Shown here one piece after another: positions 22,970 through 35,610 of a DNA stretch of 64,000 bases (position 1 is its first letter; each line of letters starts with the position of its first letter). The notes below the pieces were generated by a model. The model was given only the letters and a program-made list of their open reading frames with translations, made no database searches and was not told the origin of the DNA. The stretch covers positions 238,285 through 302,284 of the forward strand of contig VZSF01008218.1 of assembly GCA_013398295.1 (NCBI GenBank), read 5' to 3'. Source of the DNA: Chionis minor. Taxonomy: Eukaryota; Chordata; Aves; Charadriiformes; Chionididae. The position numbers and the translations under genes are program-made.

Positions 22970-24720
22970 TTGTTTTATGTTGACAGTTCCTTTCACAGTC
23001 CGTTTTGTCAAAGAGTTCTAACACTGCTTCAGGTTTGCCTATAGATTATTGTTATTGATGTTACAGCTTTGCTGATCAGAAACAGTTTGTTATTTCATTC
23101 CCACCAATTAACTTTTTTCAAAACTCAGAAAAGATAAATACAGTAATTACATGTAATAATTAGAAAGCCTCGTATAATGAAGCAAGAATTTTACGATTAA
23201 TAAATAGCTGAACATGAGCCTGATAGCCTGCTTAATTAATCACTAAACTGTGGAACCACCGCAACTCATATGTCAATCCAGACTCTTTTATGGAAGCGAT
23301 TTGAATCAATTGCTAATGAAATTGAGAAATTTAGAAGCAGCTTTCTGACTTTCAAGTGACAGGGCTCATATTTAACTCAAGAAATGTGACAGTTAATGAC
23401 AACATAAAAGTACTGTGAATTATTTGCCAGATCATGTGAGAATTACAGCGTCAGCCTATTGAAATAGCTTATAGCTGATCAGTGTGAAAATAAACAGTCA
23501 TAATGACATATTTAGAAATCTGTGATGCTGCTTAAAATACAAGAGAGTCTGCCTGAAATTAATCAAGAGCATAATCCTACAAGTGTAACACTAATATTTC
23601 AAGATTTCTCTTACTTTGCCACTTAGACAAATTTACTTTCGCTACTGTTAAAACTGTAATGCATTAGAAATTATCATTATTTTTATTAAATCAATTACTT
23701 TGAACTACCAAAGTAGTTTCATAGCTAATTCTTCTTTTTTAATGTAATTAACATGCGTACTCAGTTACTTGAATTTAAACGATTCTGCTGTTGAATTTGT
23801 TTCCTTAACTTTGCACTTCCAGCCACACTTTAATTAATTAAAACTTCATCCAGATATAATGAGACAGTTATCGTGTGTTAATGAAATATCAACGGAAAGT
23901 GCACTAATCAATAATTAATTTAATTAAGGTGTATATGAGACAATATTGCTGTATAATTAACTGAAAACCACGTAACACATGCATATTTAAATTTTCATTA
24001 ATAAGTTTGTTAGAAATTTTAGATCATGCTGGTTTATGGGTTCACATGAGATGTATAAAATTAAAGTGTTTGTCAAAGAGATTCTGAAATACACATTAAA
24101 TGCAGTCCTGAATCATTTTGACAGTCATGTAGCAAATATAAGCAATTGAAGCCACACTAAGAACAAGAGTGTGCCTTCTTGGAAATAAGATAAAAATCTG
24201 CAGGAGATTTCTTTTAACCTTTGAGAGTCAGATACGAAAAAACCCCCTATGAGATGAAGCTACGTGTGAGAAAACATATTCTATACTTGAAAAATGCCTT
24301 AGAAAAGATTATGAATAATGGAAGTATTTTTGCGATTCAACAGCTTAAAGCTGGATCATCCCACTAACATGCTGTTCAGGCATCCTACTTATTAAGGGCT
24401 ATGTTCTATTAATATTGATGAATCTATCTCATTTGCTCATTGTGAACGATATTCTATGAGAAATTACCAATGGATCTGCTGTTTAAAGGTGCTGCTAATT
24501 TCATAGATTTGCTAAACTTTTAAATTCTAAATGAATAATACTCTTCGTGTTTCCTGCATGTTCAAAATTCATTGCAGTTTGTCTTATTAATGATTATTTG
24601 ACCTTATAGTGACTAGTATTCGCAAGGTATTTCAAATCCATAAAGTTTTATAATTAAAAAGACTATCTCTTCCTTGGATAGCCTAATCATATTCTATCTA
24701 CCAGATGTTCAGCACAAAAG
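22970..24720. promoter_or_regulatory. TAATTA-rich candidate enhancer cluster
   Basis: About 1.75 kb of repeat-free, very AT-rich sequence packed with homeodomain core sites. Nine TAATTA copies start at 23144, 23157, 23233, 23745, 23831, 23835, 23912, 23921 and 23954. They include a 14-bp palindrome at 23829-23842 and a 12-bp palindrome attacatgtaat at 23146-23157. A paired RUNX-like motif, TGTGGAACCACC, lies at 23249-23260, and a T-box-like AAGGTGT at 23926-23932. Clusters of this kind are typical of vertebrate developmental enhancers bound by homeodomain factors. It could also be simple AT-rich DNA; only alignment to other birds and mammals would decide. No coding potential was seen. Confidence 0.45.
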
Positions 24721-27700
24721 CTTGACTTTATGGAGGACTTTTGAAATAGGGATACAAGTCTGATTTTCGGACTGAAAGTCTCTAAGTTAAAACCTCATTA
24801 TTGTATATTAACAATTGCTAATGAAGAGTTTTACAAGGTTATGTGATTGTCATGAAGAACAGTGGTGTTTTTCATAGCAGAGTCTGACTATAGTTAGCAG
24901 ATGGAAGACTGAGAGATTCATGATGATGAATGTCTTCTGCAAAGTGCAGCCCCGCCATTTTGGATCCATGTCAGATTTTTAAGTTGGCTTAATGTGCATG
25001 TTTTTCCTCTCTTTCGGTGAAGCACATTGGTAAGTGTTCTGTTGGTTTTGTTTAGCAGGAGACATTCAGCAATTTCAGGAGCATGCAGTCCTCCTCAGGC
25101 ATAAATAAGAATGAATTTATGTTTTTTCCAGACTTCTATGCAAAAAAAAAAAAAAAGCGGAGTAGGAAGGACTCCAGTCAGTTCAAGTCGTTGGTGATTG
25201 GTTCAGGCTATACATCCTTCAAAGAAAGAGGATGTGGAAGGCCAGTGTTTCCTACTGGAACAGATTACAGACATCAGTGCCTTCTATCTGTTACTTCAGG
25301 GAGAGAGAACATTTCCGAGTGGGAGTAGGCAATATGTACCGTAAGACATATCGCATTTTTATTTCATTGCTTTTACAATTTGAGCAAAGTCTGTTAGCTG
25401 GCCAGGCTACTGCACAAACAAAGGTCTTGACAGTTGCTGAAATTTTCAGTGGACATTTTTTTTCTTTTTCTGTGTTCAAATGTCTCCAAATTTGTTTCTT
25501 TTCTCTTTGGGTTTTTCTTTTTTTGTGTATGTTAGAAGTTAAAAACTGTAGCCCAGTAAATATCATGTTGACATTGCTTGTTACGGGCCACAGGCTTTGT
25601 GTTAAGCTCGCAACAGAGTCCTTGGGACTTGTCAGGACCTTTCTGGACTTCATTTTTGGCCTGCCTGGAGAATGTTTTAGCTTTTAACAGCTTATCTAAC
25701 AATTGCGTGATAATTTTTTTTTCGATTTGGTTTAAAATTGGCCTAGCGCAACACAATTGTTTTTTAATTCTTATTATTGCATGTATTTCTGTAACTGATA
25801 GACAGCAATAGCAATTGTTCTCTGTAGGATGAACCTATCTATGACCCTAGAATGGAAGAACCTTGAGTCAGCAGGTGTACCTTCACCAGGAGACTGAGTG
25901 TAGTGGGAGAGCACAGGTACCAGCCTGGGATGGTGCTAGAGCTGTAACTAACTCACCAGCTAGTTGTCAAAGGAAGGCACCTTCGACAATGCAATCAAAT
26001 TTAGGGCTAGTAAAGGGAACAAAGAACTACATAATCAAGATCCTCTCTACATGTAGTAAATTCAGACGTAATGTGAAGTTTCTAGCCAATGAAGAACAAG
26101 GAAGATGCAAAAATATTTTGGGGAAAAAACCCACCTCCAGGGAAAACTTAGAATGAGGAGGAAAAATTTGTCGATATCAACATTGTGCCCCTCACAGCAA
26201 GGAGGAAAAAGAAACATACGCCGTGAAACATCTCTACTGACGAAGCCGCTAACATCACAGTCTTGCTGTAATGCACCCTGCTCAGTTAAATCCTCAACTT
26301 CAGGATCTGGAAGAGCAAGGACCATAGCCGAGAAAGGGGTAGATACAAGGAGTGTGTATAATAACTTCAACTGTATCATTTTTAAGATTTATTCTGTAAT
26401 ACTATTCTTTATTTTGTTTCTTTTTTCCTATCCTTTTCTCTAATAGTTTGACTTGAGCTAACCGTAATTCTTCAATTAGGCTGTTGTTATTTCAGTTACA
26501 CTAGCTATTAATTCCTGGTTTTATACGCAAAGTGAATTGTCTTTTTGCCCATAACAAGACTTTTGAGTGCAACAACCGAAAAAACCAGCTATTTCAAACA
26601 CAGAAAAAAAGAAAAACCCTGAACATTGCTGAAGTGTCCTAAAAGATGGAATCTGGATGTCTTGTGTCCCACCCAGACTCCCAGCACTGACCTGAGACTA
26701 AATATTTAGGCTCAGTTCCATGACATGCAATCCTCCAATTTAGATCCATTTAAGCCAAATCTAATGATTTTATTGTAAATTTAAGGGTTTGTTTTCAATT
26801 TTTTTTCGTAAACGCTTGTAGGGCTTTTGATTAAAAAGGTCTTGTTTCAATGGAAAATTACATTTCAGTAAAACCTCTTTTCTGCTTGTTAAAAAAAATC
26901 TGGCAGAAAATGCTCCAGCCAGTTCTACCAACACTATAACATACATAAAACAAAACCGTGCTACAACGTACACAACACATATAGGTCCATATCAGTTATC
27001 AAATGATCTGAAGTAGTTTTCAAAGAGGTATTTGGCAGTAATTTAAGTAGTTCTCCCAAGAATTAGCTCAATCCTGCTCTGTAAGGAAAGCATGCCACAG
27101 CATATTAAATTTACAATACCAAATCAGAGCAAAATTATTTTTTAAAATAATTTCTGTCAATGCAGAATAAAGGTGATGTTTATTTCCATGCCTTACAGAT
27201 CATAGCTTTTGTCTCAGGAAGAGCTGCAAGCATATGGTAAGAAATAAAAAAATCTGACATCAGGGGAGTTCAAAATGAAATTTTAATAGTACCTGTTTGG
27301 TATTATGAAATAAGTGCATGCCACTCTTGTGCCATTTATTGTACAGGTGAGGTGCTTTTTTTAGCTGAGTTCAGGTTTCACCTGTAAGAAGGGAGAGTTT
27401 TCAAAAGTTAATTTACCTCTTTCTGAAAGAGGTGTTAAATATGTAGGGAGAATCAATTGTCCTCAGTAGCTCTCTATATCTCAGTTCTGGAGGGAGATTT
27501 GCCAGCTAGCTTACAGTTGCTGGCTAATTTTAAATGGCTTATATTAGGTAAGATGAACTTTCACCTATATTGCTTGCATATTCAGTATATGGTTGGAAGT
27601 AATTTAAGTTAATAACAGTTGGGATTTTTTTTTTAAAGTTATTTCATGTTGATGCAATAGCTCGAACAATAGCTTTAAAAACTACTCGCCTTACTTCTCT

Positions 27701-28219
27701 GGCCAACTGCTGTGAACCAGTACACCCATTAATTATATGATTAATTTTTTCACATGTTTAGCCATGCAGTAGTTTGGATTGGAGTTGTAGGACAATATTC
27801 TATATAAGCATTGATTAAAAACTGTTAGAATATTTCAAATGGATGCTGTTTACATAGAGATGGCATATAGCCACCTGCTTATGCTGCAAAAAAATGTGTA
27901 GGTCGTCTTTTTTACACTTAATAAGAGGAAAGATTGCAACCTTTCTATTTCAAAATGGTGTGTGTTTATTATACATTATTTATACTATACATATATATAT
28001 ATATTTTAAAATAGTTGAGCCATTTCTCTCCCAACTCCTCTCCACTTTATTAAATCACAGTTTTCAAACGCTGGATAGTACTTTTCCAGGAAGCTGTTAA
28101 TCACACTACTAGATAAGCCCGATTTCTGAATTCATTTTCAGAATCTCAGATTCCTATTCAGCTTTTAAGTTAGAATATCCTAGTCCTCCCTTGGCAGCTG
28201 AACCTGTTGTTTAAAGTGG
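24721..28219. other. Unique non-coding DNA
   Basis: This holds the longest open frame of the window (151 codons, 25232-25687), which overlaps frames of similar length on the opposite strand and has no recognised domain. Other contents are an A15 run at 25142-25156, an AT-only hairpin at 27132-27153 and an (AT)n run at 27991-28005. Nothing else can be supported. Confidence 0.6.
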
Positions 28220-28560
28220 GGAAGTAATACTGTAAACTGCAGCGCTGCGAGATTGTAACTTCACAGCTGAAATTGAAGAACTGACCCAGAGAGCTGCGCC
28301 TGGCTGGTTTCCTGACCCCTGTTAGAGCTCACATCAGCTCCTGCAAAGCCTGGGTGCGATCTCACAGCGTGGGACCATGAAGACTCCGTCCAAAACTGAG
28401 AGCTTTCTCTGCTGGCAGGTCTGCTGAGTGACTGAGCCCCCAGCCACAACCATCTCCTGGCAAATGCAGAGGCTCGGGTAAGCTCCTACCTGTGGGGGGA
28501 AACCTTTCCAGGGAATTGCACTCTAAACTTGAAGAGTCCCAATAGCCTAGATTCAGGGTT
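28220..28560. promoter_or_regulatory. GC-richer pocket with splice-donor-like site
   Basis: This stretch is visibly richer in G, C and CpG than its AT-rich surroundings. It contains a donor-like GTAAGC, with GT at 28478-28479. It could be an exon of an unannotated non-coding transcript, a weak CpG-containing promoter or an enhancer. No clear acceptor, TATA box or coding frame was found, so the call is tentative. Confidence 0.25.
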
Positions 28561-30229
28561 GTTTTCGATATCAAATGCTTGCTGCATTTGAAGAATGTAG
28601 GTCTCCTCAGCTCTGTTGAACTCCAGCTTGGCTATTTGCAGCTCTGCATTCAGTTATAATTGCGTCTGTTTTACATACAGGTTGATTTTTTCCACTTGTA
28701 ATAGAGTTCCGCTGCAATGTGTCGCCACATGCTACAAATACTGCCTTGGCACAAAAGAAAGGTCACTACAGAGCCAGCAAGCTTTGAGCGCTCCTGGCTC
28801 TACAATGTCCCTCAGTGAAAGAGGGAACTCGGATGTCGCCTGAAATTTGTCTAATAGGAATTTCAGGGCTCTGCCTGAGCTGAATACTTAATGTGCCTGT
28901 CACCTTCTCAAAATCACATTTAGCAAAGGGAAAAGGATGTATACATCTGACCTAATTACTCCAGGAAGAGTAACTAACACATTTGGAGATACTTGGGCCG
29001 CTCCATTCAGAAGCAGGAACGTGGCAGACAGGGGCAAGCTGCCTCCTTGCAGAATCCCTAAGTGCGCGGTATGGTTCAGCCCATTTCAATACCCACAAAT
29101 TAACATTCTTTAATGTTTACTTTAAATGTAGAGGCTTGTTCCATTCTAGCCTTCTTACTTCTTCCACCAGCACACTTAAGCCCCTCTTTTTGGAGCTTTT
29201 TGCTGTTATGGCCTGTCAATTATTAAAAAAAAAACTGCAGAGGTCTCATTTCCTCTGTTAGCAGTTCAGTGGAACCCCCAAACCCATTATTTTGTGAAAA
29301 ACTCAAATTTATCTGGAGTTGAAACCTCACTAATAGTAGTATCTCAAGGAGCACATTAAAGAAAATAAGTATTACCCTTTTGCTAGGGAAATAACAAGTT
29401 GTGATAGTAAATTGCTTGGAGTAGATATAAAGGAATTGTATTGGCCTAGTTGAATGTGAAATAATAATATAGTATCTGCCACACAGAAAAAGTGATTTTA
29501 TGATTGTAAAAATAAAACCAAAGAAAACTTCCACCCTCTCCCCCCAGTAAGAATATAAAATACGTAATGTGTCATGCATTTTTTCCTCCATGTGTTTTGC
29601 TGCACATCTCAGGGTTTTATGCAAATTCTTTTACCTTCACCCCTTTACCTAGTGCTGGGCTATCTGTGGAGAGCCAAACTTTTTTTCACTCTTTCATTGC
29701 AGATGCTGGCACGAAAACCTAACACTAGCATAACTTTTCTTCCATACCAAAGTAAACTAAATTTATTCTCTGAGGTAAAACAAGGCAGCAAATCTAGAGC
29801 AGCTTATTTTCATGCCTTGTAGCAACTGGAGTGACACACTGCTCTTGGTGACCCATGTCAGAAAAGACAGGCTTTTGCACCAGTCTGAAGATCTGTTTGT
29901 GTTTACTTGTTGCTCATGAAGCTCGTATGGTACAACTCAAACGCCATAAAAATAGTGACTGGTAGATTGTGTTTCTTGTTCTAGCTGCCAAAGCAGCATC
30001 CCTGTTCATTTTCCTTTTTGAGGGCTTGATGGTCCAATTAGGCTCTGTTTCTAAACCTGTCGTCCTTCTGCTTCTCATCCCAGGAAAAGACTCGTCCTCT
30101 AAAGTATCATGCAGAAATGCGGGGAAAAAAAAACATTCAAGGGGGATGAAAGCATTGCAAATTGTTCCCATAATGTCACAGATTCTATTATTTTTATCTC
30201 TTTACAGGATAAATATTTTCCAGTAAAGA
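28561..30229. other. Unique non-coding DNA
   Basis: No gene or mobile element was recognised. Frames of up to 133 codons (29223-29624, minus) are low-complexity and unlike known proteins. Confidence 0.6.
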
Positions 30230-31000
30230 ACTGTAACATATTATGTCATACACGGAGCCTCATAAGACCCTGGTAAGATTAACCTTTTTAATGCTCATTG
30301 ACAAAACACAAAAGGGCCTTCCCAATCAGGCCAGCCCCTTTAGATAACACCAAGAGAGCAACGTCTTTTTGTAGCTCTAGCATGTTAGTGTGTGATGCGG
30401 CTAGCTCTGTCCAGACTCCCCATTTAAAGTCCCAGTTCAGATCACATCCTGGGCAGTTTTGAGAAGACAGGTGTAATTCCCTTCCTGGTGCCAAGGCAAT
30501 ATATCTTAACTGCTCTGTTATGATGCTGTTTATATTAAAGTAGTACCAAATACAAATTACTACCCAGAAACAATTTGACTAGAAGGGCTATGGGGAAAAA
30601 AAATAAAATTCTTTAATATTTTTACTTTTCAAGCCTAAGGATAGTGACGTGACATTAGTCCAATTTACTGGGTATGAAACGAAATTAAATCAATTCTTGA
30701 AGCTTTCCTTGAATATGCCTCCAATTCAGTTCATCTAACATTATTGAAAAGTATCACATTTAAGTCTCAATAATTCTTTACACTAGAGTGCTATTAATGT
30801 CATCATTATTATTATACTTCCCTATCTTCAATATATTATAGCTGTTAGAATTCAAGTACAAAAATCAATGGGAGATTTGCATTTGATATAAAATATTCTA
30901 ATCTATCACAATTAATTTCCTTCCCTGAATTATGTTAATTATCCTCTTCCCCACCTGGGAAGAAACCCCTATTGCATTCTTGACTAGATTTACATCTGAA
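30230..31000. promoter_or_regulatory. Candidate conserved non-coding elements
   Basis: Two smooth blocks (30230-30510 and 30630-31000) carry homeodomain ATTA words and an exact octamer ATTTGCAT at 30875-30882, the POU-factor site. No repeats are present. The regulatory role is inferred from motif content and texture only. Confidence 0.3.
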
Positions 31001-31319
31001 GCTGATTCCCTGGAGTGCAAATCTTTGATAAAAATTCCATACTTACTCTCTCTTTTCTTCTGTCTTTTTTACACACAGCACAGGGAGAAATACTAAACGA
31101 AAGGTTTGGTTTGACCAACGTTTTTTGAATACAGAGGACATCTGGTCTTCCTTTAAATAACAAAAAAAAAACAACCTGACACCAAACTCCCTCAGTTCTT
31201 GCCCATGGGCAATTAAGCTGTACATATGCAATTCCAAGATTAAAGGCAGCACTGAAAATCCACTCATGATTGACTCCTCAACAGTTTATACACATCTAAA
31301 GAAGTATCTTTGACATGCA

Positions 31320-31960
31320 GTTTTCTTTCAGTTATTTCAAAAATTAACTTACCTCCTTCTCTTCCTAGCTTGAGGAGAATTTCTCACCCCCAGAAGTCCT
31401 AGAAACTCATCTTTATTGAGAAATCACTTTAGCTGGATGATCAGTTATTGTTTGAAGACCTACACTCCTGTCAGTGAAAAATTGATTTATCACAAGGAGA
31501 ATTCCTTTAATCTGTCAGCAATCAACATGATGCTAATCATTGCTGGCTTTTACAGACCTTTCCCCCAAAAGTAACAGTTTACATCACTTGCCACAATTTG
31601 CACTGTTCTACCTAAGTCTTAGTTGTCTCTGTTTTTTACCTTCCTCTGTGAATTTTTCTGAAGGAAACCCTCTTTCCACGGGGTTCCTCACACCTGACTG
31701 TTGCCATGGTCGTTTCAGTTTAAAACACACCTCCAAATTCCCTGAAACCTTTATGACCAACACTTTTTCTCTCCTCCAATTTTGCTCACGGAGGTGAATT
31801 TCATAGTGCCTGGTCATGAACCCTGGCCGGTCTGAGACCCTGAAGGCCAAAGCAAAGTGATCCATTGAAAGCAACAATTCAGTGCCAGGTCTGCAAGAAC
31901 GGCACTTTATCCTTAAAGGTTTAGGCTGGTTACATATCTGCCTCTTTGCCCATTTTGAAC
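31320..31960. promoter_or_regulatory. Candidate conserved non-coding element
   Basis: High-complexity stretch with ATGCTAATCATTG and TGTCAGCAATCAA words near 31516-31545, compatible with homeodomain and PBX/MEIS sites. Short frames on both strands (31540-31797 and 31608-31877) overlap each other and have no recognised domain. Weak call. Confidence 0.28.
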
Positions 31961-34900
31961 AGCTTATTTACTTGATTATAAGATTACCAACAACAACAGA
32001 AAAGAATTACTAATGCTGACATCTTTTCAAATGCTGCGTTTCTTCTGAATTGACAGCTAGGAAAATTCTATCATTTAGTATTTTTTCCCCACTGGCTTGC
32101 AATTAGCATCTGAAAACTTCCCAGTGTACATGAGTTCCCCTTTGTACACTGGATCTGGGGAAATTTAATAAAAGACTTGTGAAATGTCACCATGTCTCTC
32201 GCTTTAGAATTTGATTTGCAGTTTGACTGAGGTTAGGAAGGCAAAACGCAGGACAAAGTGGCTCTTTTGATTGCAGCCAGAAGATATGAGGAAAACTCTA
32301 GTTCTTTAAATTTCTCGTTTTACTGGAATGTGTTTTCTTGATACTTTTGCTTGTGTAAAACTATCATTTACACAGAGTCACAGGTTCAGAGACTGGTTAA
32401 CACAGGAACTGTTTTGGCAATGAAGATTCTGCTAGGTCCAAAGTGGCCCAGTGTTAAAGTACATAAACAGTTAGGTCATCGGTTACAGTGATCATGTAGT
32501 TTTCTTCACTCCTCTGACCTCATTTAGTATTGTTTTCCTTAGCAAATAGCAGATAACTACAGAATAATTAATCTTCCCCTGGAATTCTTAGCAATTATGT
32601 TTTTGAACAGAGGAGATGATTCCTAGTAACCTACAGGGAATAGATAAAAAATCCTGTGTACTTAACCTAGACTTATGTACCTGAAAGGTAATATGTTAGA
32701 GAAATAATAAAAATACACAGCTTGCTGTGAGTAGTTTTCTGCAAGTATTCTTGCATGTGTCTGAAGTTCATTAAAATAAAAGACTCTTCTGGTGGAAGCT
32801 TGATACAGTTTGAATGAACACTGCTGGTGTGGCTAAATGATATAAGGACTAGAGATTTCGTCCTTGTTTGAATAAGTTTGCATAGAATGAAGAAAGAGCG
32901 GAGTCCTAAAAAACTCTTTTGAGCAAAAGAGCCTCAGCCTCACTTACGTGCAGTACACTGGTGTTTGCCCAGAACTCCACGTGCTTGTGTTTGAGGCATG
33001 CTTAGCATGCTCAGTTATCCTTTGGGTCTTCAAATTGCAATGGACTATAGACTATATTGAAAAAGTACTCAGGAAAGAGCATAAGAAATGTGTAAGGTAA
33101 ACTGTGAAATATGAAAGTGTTTTCAACAGTTTTGATCAGGAGAGTCAACTTCAAAAAACCATTAAAGTGCTGTAAACGCAAGAAAAAGAAGCCACAGCGC
33201 GCTAGCAGCACTAGTACTGCCTTGTTCTTGTGCAGCTACTTTTTAAAAGGTCTTACCAGCTGAAACAGACTTCTCATAGGCATGAAACTAGTTTGATAGC
33301 GAGGCTTAGAGGTATAGAGCTATATTTATTGCATCTGGTCATATGGTTGTGGTAGCTCAGAACAGTTTTCATAATCATGGGAGCAGCTCTGGTGAGGAAG
33401 ATGTTCATTAGAGTTGGATTTCAGTTGACTACTTCTTCGCTTTGAAAGATGTTCACTAGATGCATGACTGGAAAATTGCAGCAGTTGAAGCTTTTGCATT
33501 AAAGAATTTGAGACTTCAACTATATTTGCAATTCATGTTTCAAAGCATACAACTGCTGCTAACAAACGAGATGTGGCTTATTTTTACATATTCATGCCTT
33601 CAATCATCTTTCTACTTTTGCATGGAAGTGAAAGATACCTCTGATTTCTTTATTCCCAGGGGCATCGGAAAGGTTGTGAGAGAATGTGGTAACACTGTGG
33701 GTGGTGACCAAAGGAGTATTTTAAGCAAAAAACTGGAGCATGAGTCTGGAGAGGGTCGTGAACCCTATTTTTATTTGTGATGGAAAGGTACCTCTGGAGA
33801 TACACTCTGTCCCCGTTTCTTATGTTGGTACTTGGCAAAGGGCAATGCAGTTGCATCGGTGTTGGTATATCCCAACATACTAGTAACTTCTTAAGCAGCT
33901 GCAATGCAAATATTAATGAGCAAGACGATGGGGAAGACGCGTTATTCTGGTCCAAAGTGAGTGTGAACAGCCCCCATCTTATGGCCGTAAGTTAATCTAC
34001 AATCACTTTCTATACCTGTATGATGCATGTCTCATAAAAGATGTGGGAAATTTCTGTCTGCTGCCCAATTGCTTAAAAAGAGCTAGCTGAGGCCTCTGCA
34101 CAGTAAATGTTGATTTTCAATAAGTTTTGAAACTGTGGGAGTTCCACAGAGCTAGAAGAATGCTCGTCATTAGAAAGGGTGAAGAGGATGAAAAGTACTG
34201 TCAGCCCCAGCACTGATGGTGGGCACAATAAGGTTTCTGTTGACACCAGGGTTTGATTAAATCATAAGATTGTAGTGCAGATCTAGAGGTTTTTATGAAA
34301 AACACTGGGAACAAAAAGGGGTGGCATCTGTAAGAGGAATATCGAATGAGAAGACAGGCAAAATCTCTGGATACTGACGCAGCTGCTGCTGGAATATATG
34401 TCTGAACTTGATGTCAGTTAAGTAGAAAACATGAAAACTGGAGAAGGTAAAAAGAAATGCTAGACAAGCAATTAAAGGATTAGAAAATATGCTTCATAGT
34501 AAGAAAGTATGTTTGTTTTACAGGAACATGGCTAAAGGCCTGTATAATATCATTTGCAAGTATATCCACAGGACCCAGGTTTGGTAGGAGTTGCAATGTT
34601 GCTGACTGCCTAAGAACTTCTGATCAGAAGAGATTTTCCTATGCAGACTAACTGCACCGAACATGATTTTCGACTGATTTCTTTTTCTTTTAAATTTAAT
34701 AGTATTTACTCAGACTGCGATGGATTTTTCATAGTGAAAAATTAAAATCTTTTCCCAAGTGTCCTAGTTCAGTCAAAAATTAGTTTGGGGAAGTCTCAGA
34801 AGAGGGTGTGCAGTCGATGTGGGAATCGGATGACATCACTGGTATCCAGAAGACGTGAAGGCGTAAGGAAACTGAAACTGGCAATATGCACTGGCTCAGT

Positions 34901-35199
34901 TTGGAATTGCTATTGCTGTCATCTAAACCCAGAATGAAACTGGTTCTGCTTTGGGATTCTTCTTCCCTTTCATGACCTCATCATCCCACATTAGCTGGCT
35001 GGTTGATAAGCTGTTTCTTGCGTTTTCCACTAGATTTTATTGTGTATAATACATCCATACATTAATTTTCTCAGATCCTCGGGCAGCAAAAGTTTGAAGT
35101 GTGTCTCTGTTTCCGTCCTACACACATGTGAACCAAACTCTGTGTGATAGATCATGATCAATGCCTGTGCTTGGTTGTCCAAGCAGCGGCTGTTTTTGA
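31961..35199. other. Unique non-coding DNA
   Basis: No gene seen. A 106-codon frame at 33460-33780 overlaps a 101-codon frame on the other strand, and neither resembles a family. A small inverted repeat tgtgtaaa/tttacaca lies at 32352-32374. Otherwise there is nothing of note. Confidence 0.6.
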
Positions 35200-35610
35200 A
35201 TTGCCAGTCTTATCTTGAAGAAACATGTCTTGTTCCGTTCCGAACCAGGTAGCTTATCTCACCTCTGAGACTGCACATCAACCCGAGGTCTGAAGCGAAA
35301 TGGCTTCAGCGCTATCAGATCAATTTGCTGTGAGCAGCCCACATCACAACACCAGCGCACATAATTCAGCTGGCTTTGGCAGCTTGCTCAGGGGAGAGCT
35401 GGGCCTACGTTTGCAGGAGCACTGAATTATTTCTTCTCTCTGGAGAAGGAGAGTCAGAAAAGATCCCTTCAGGTCAGGGTTGAGAACTCAAAAAGAAGCC
35501 AGCAATGAGGCAGCTAAATTTTACTTCGGTATGCTGGGCATTCCACACTTTTCAAGGCTAAACCAATGAAGGTCGAGAGGCTAATCGTCTCAAAAACAGA
35601 TGATCATAGA
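35200..35610. promoter_or_regulatory. Candidate conserved non-coding element
   Basis: This stretch is of higher complexity and GC than its flanks, with CAGCTGG, ATTCAGCTGGC and TGGCAGC words around 35368-35385. It has no open frame of note and no repeat similarity. Assignment is by texture only. Confidence 0.25.

Noticed and set aside
25232..25687. Longest open frame (151 codons, +)
   Set aside because: Overlaps several frames of similar length on both strands, has no recognised domain and is within the length expected by chance in 64 kb.
27132..27153. 10-bp-arm hairpin aaattatttt/aaaataattt
   Set aside because: Made only of A and T in AT-rich DNA, so chance is a sufficient explanation.
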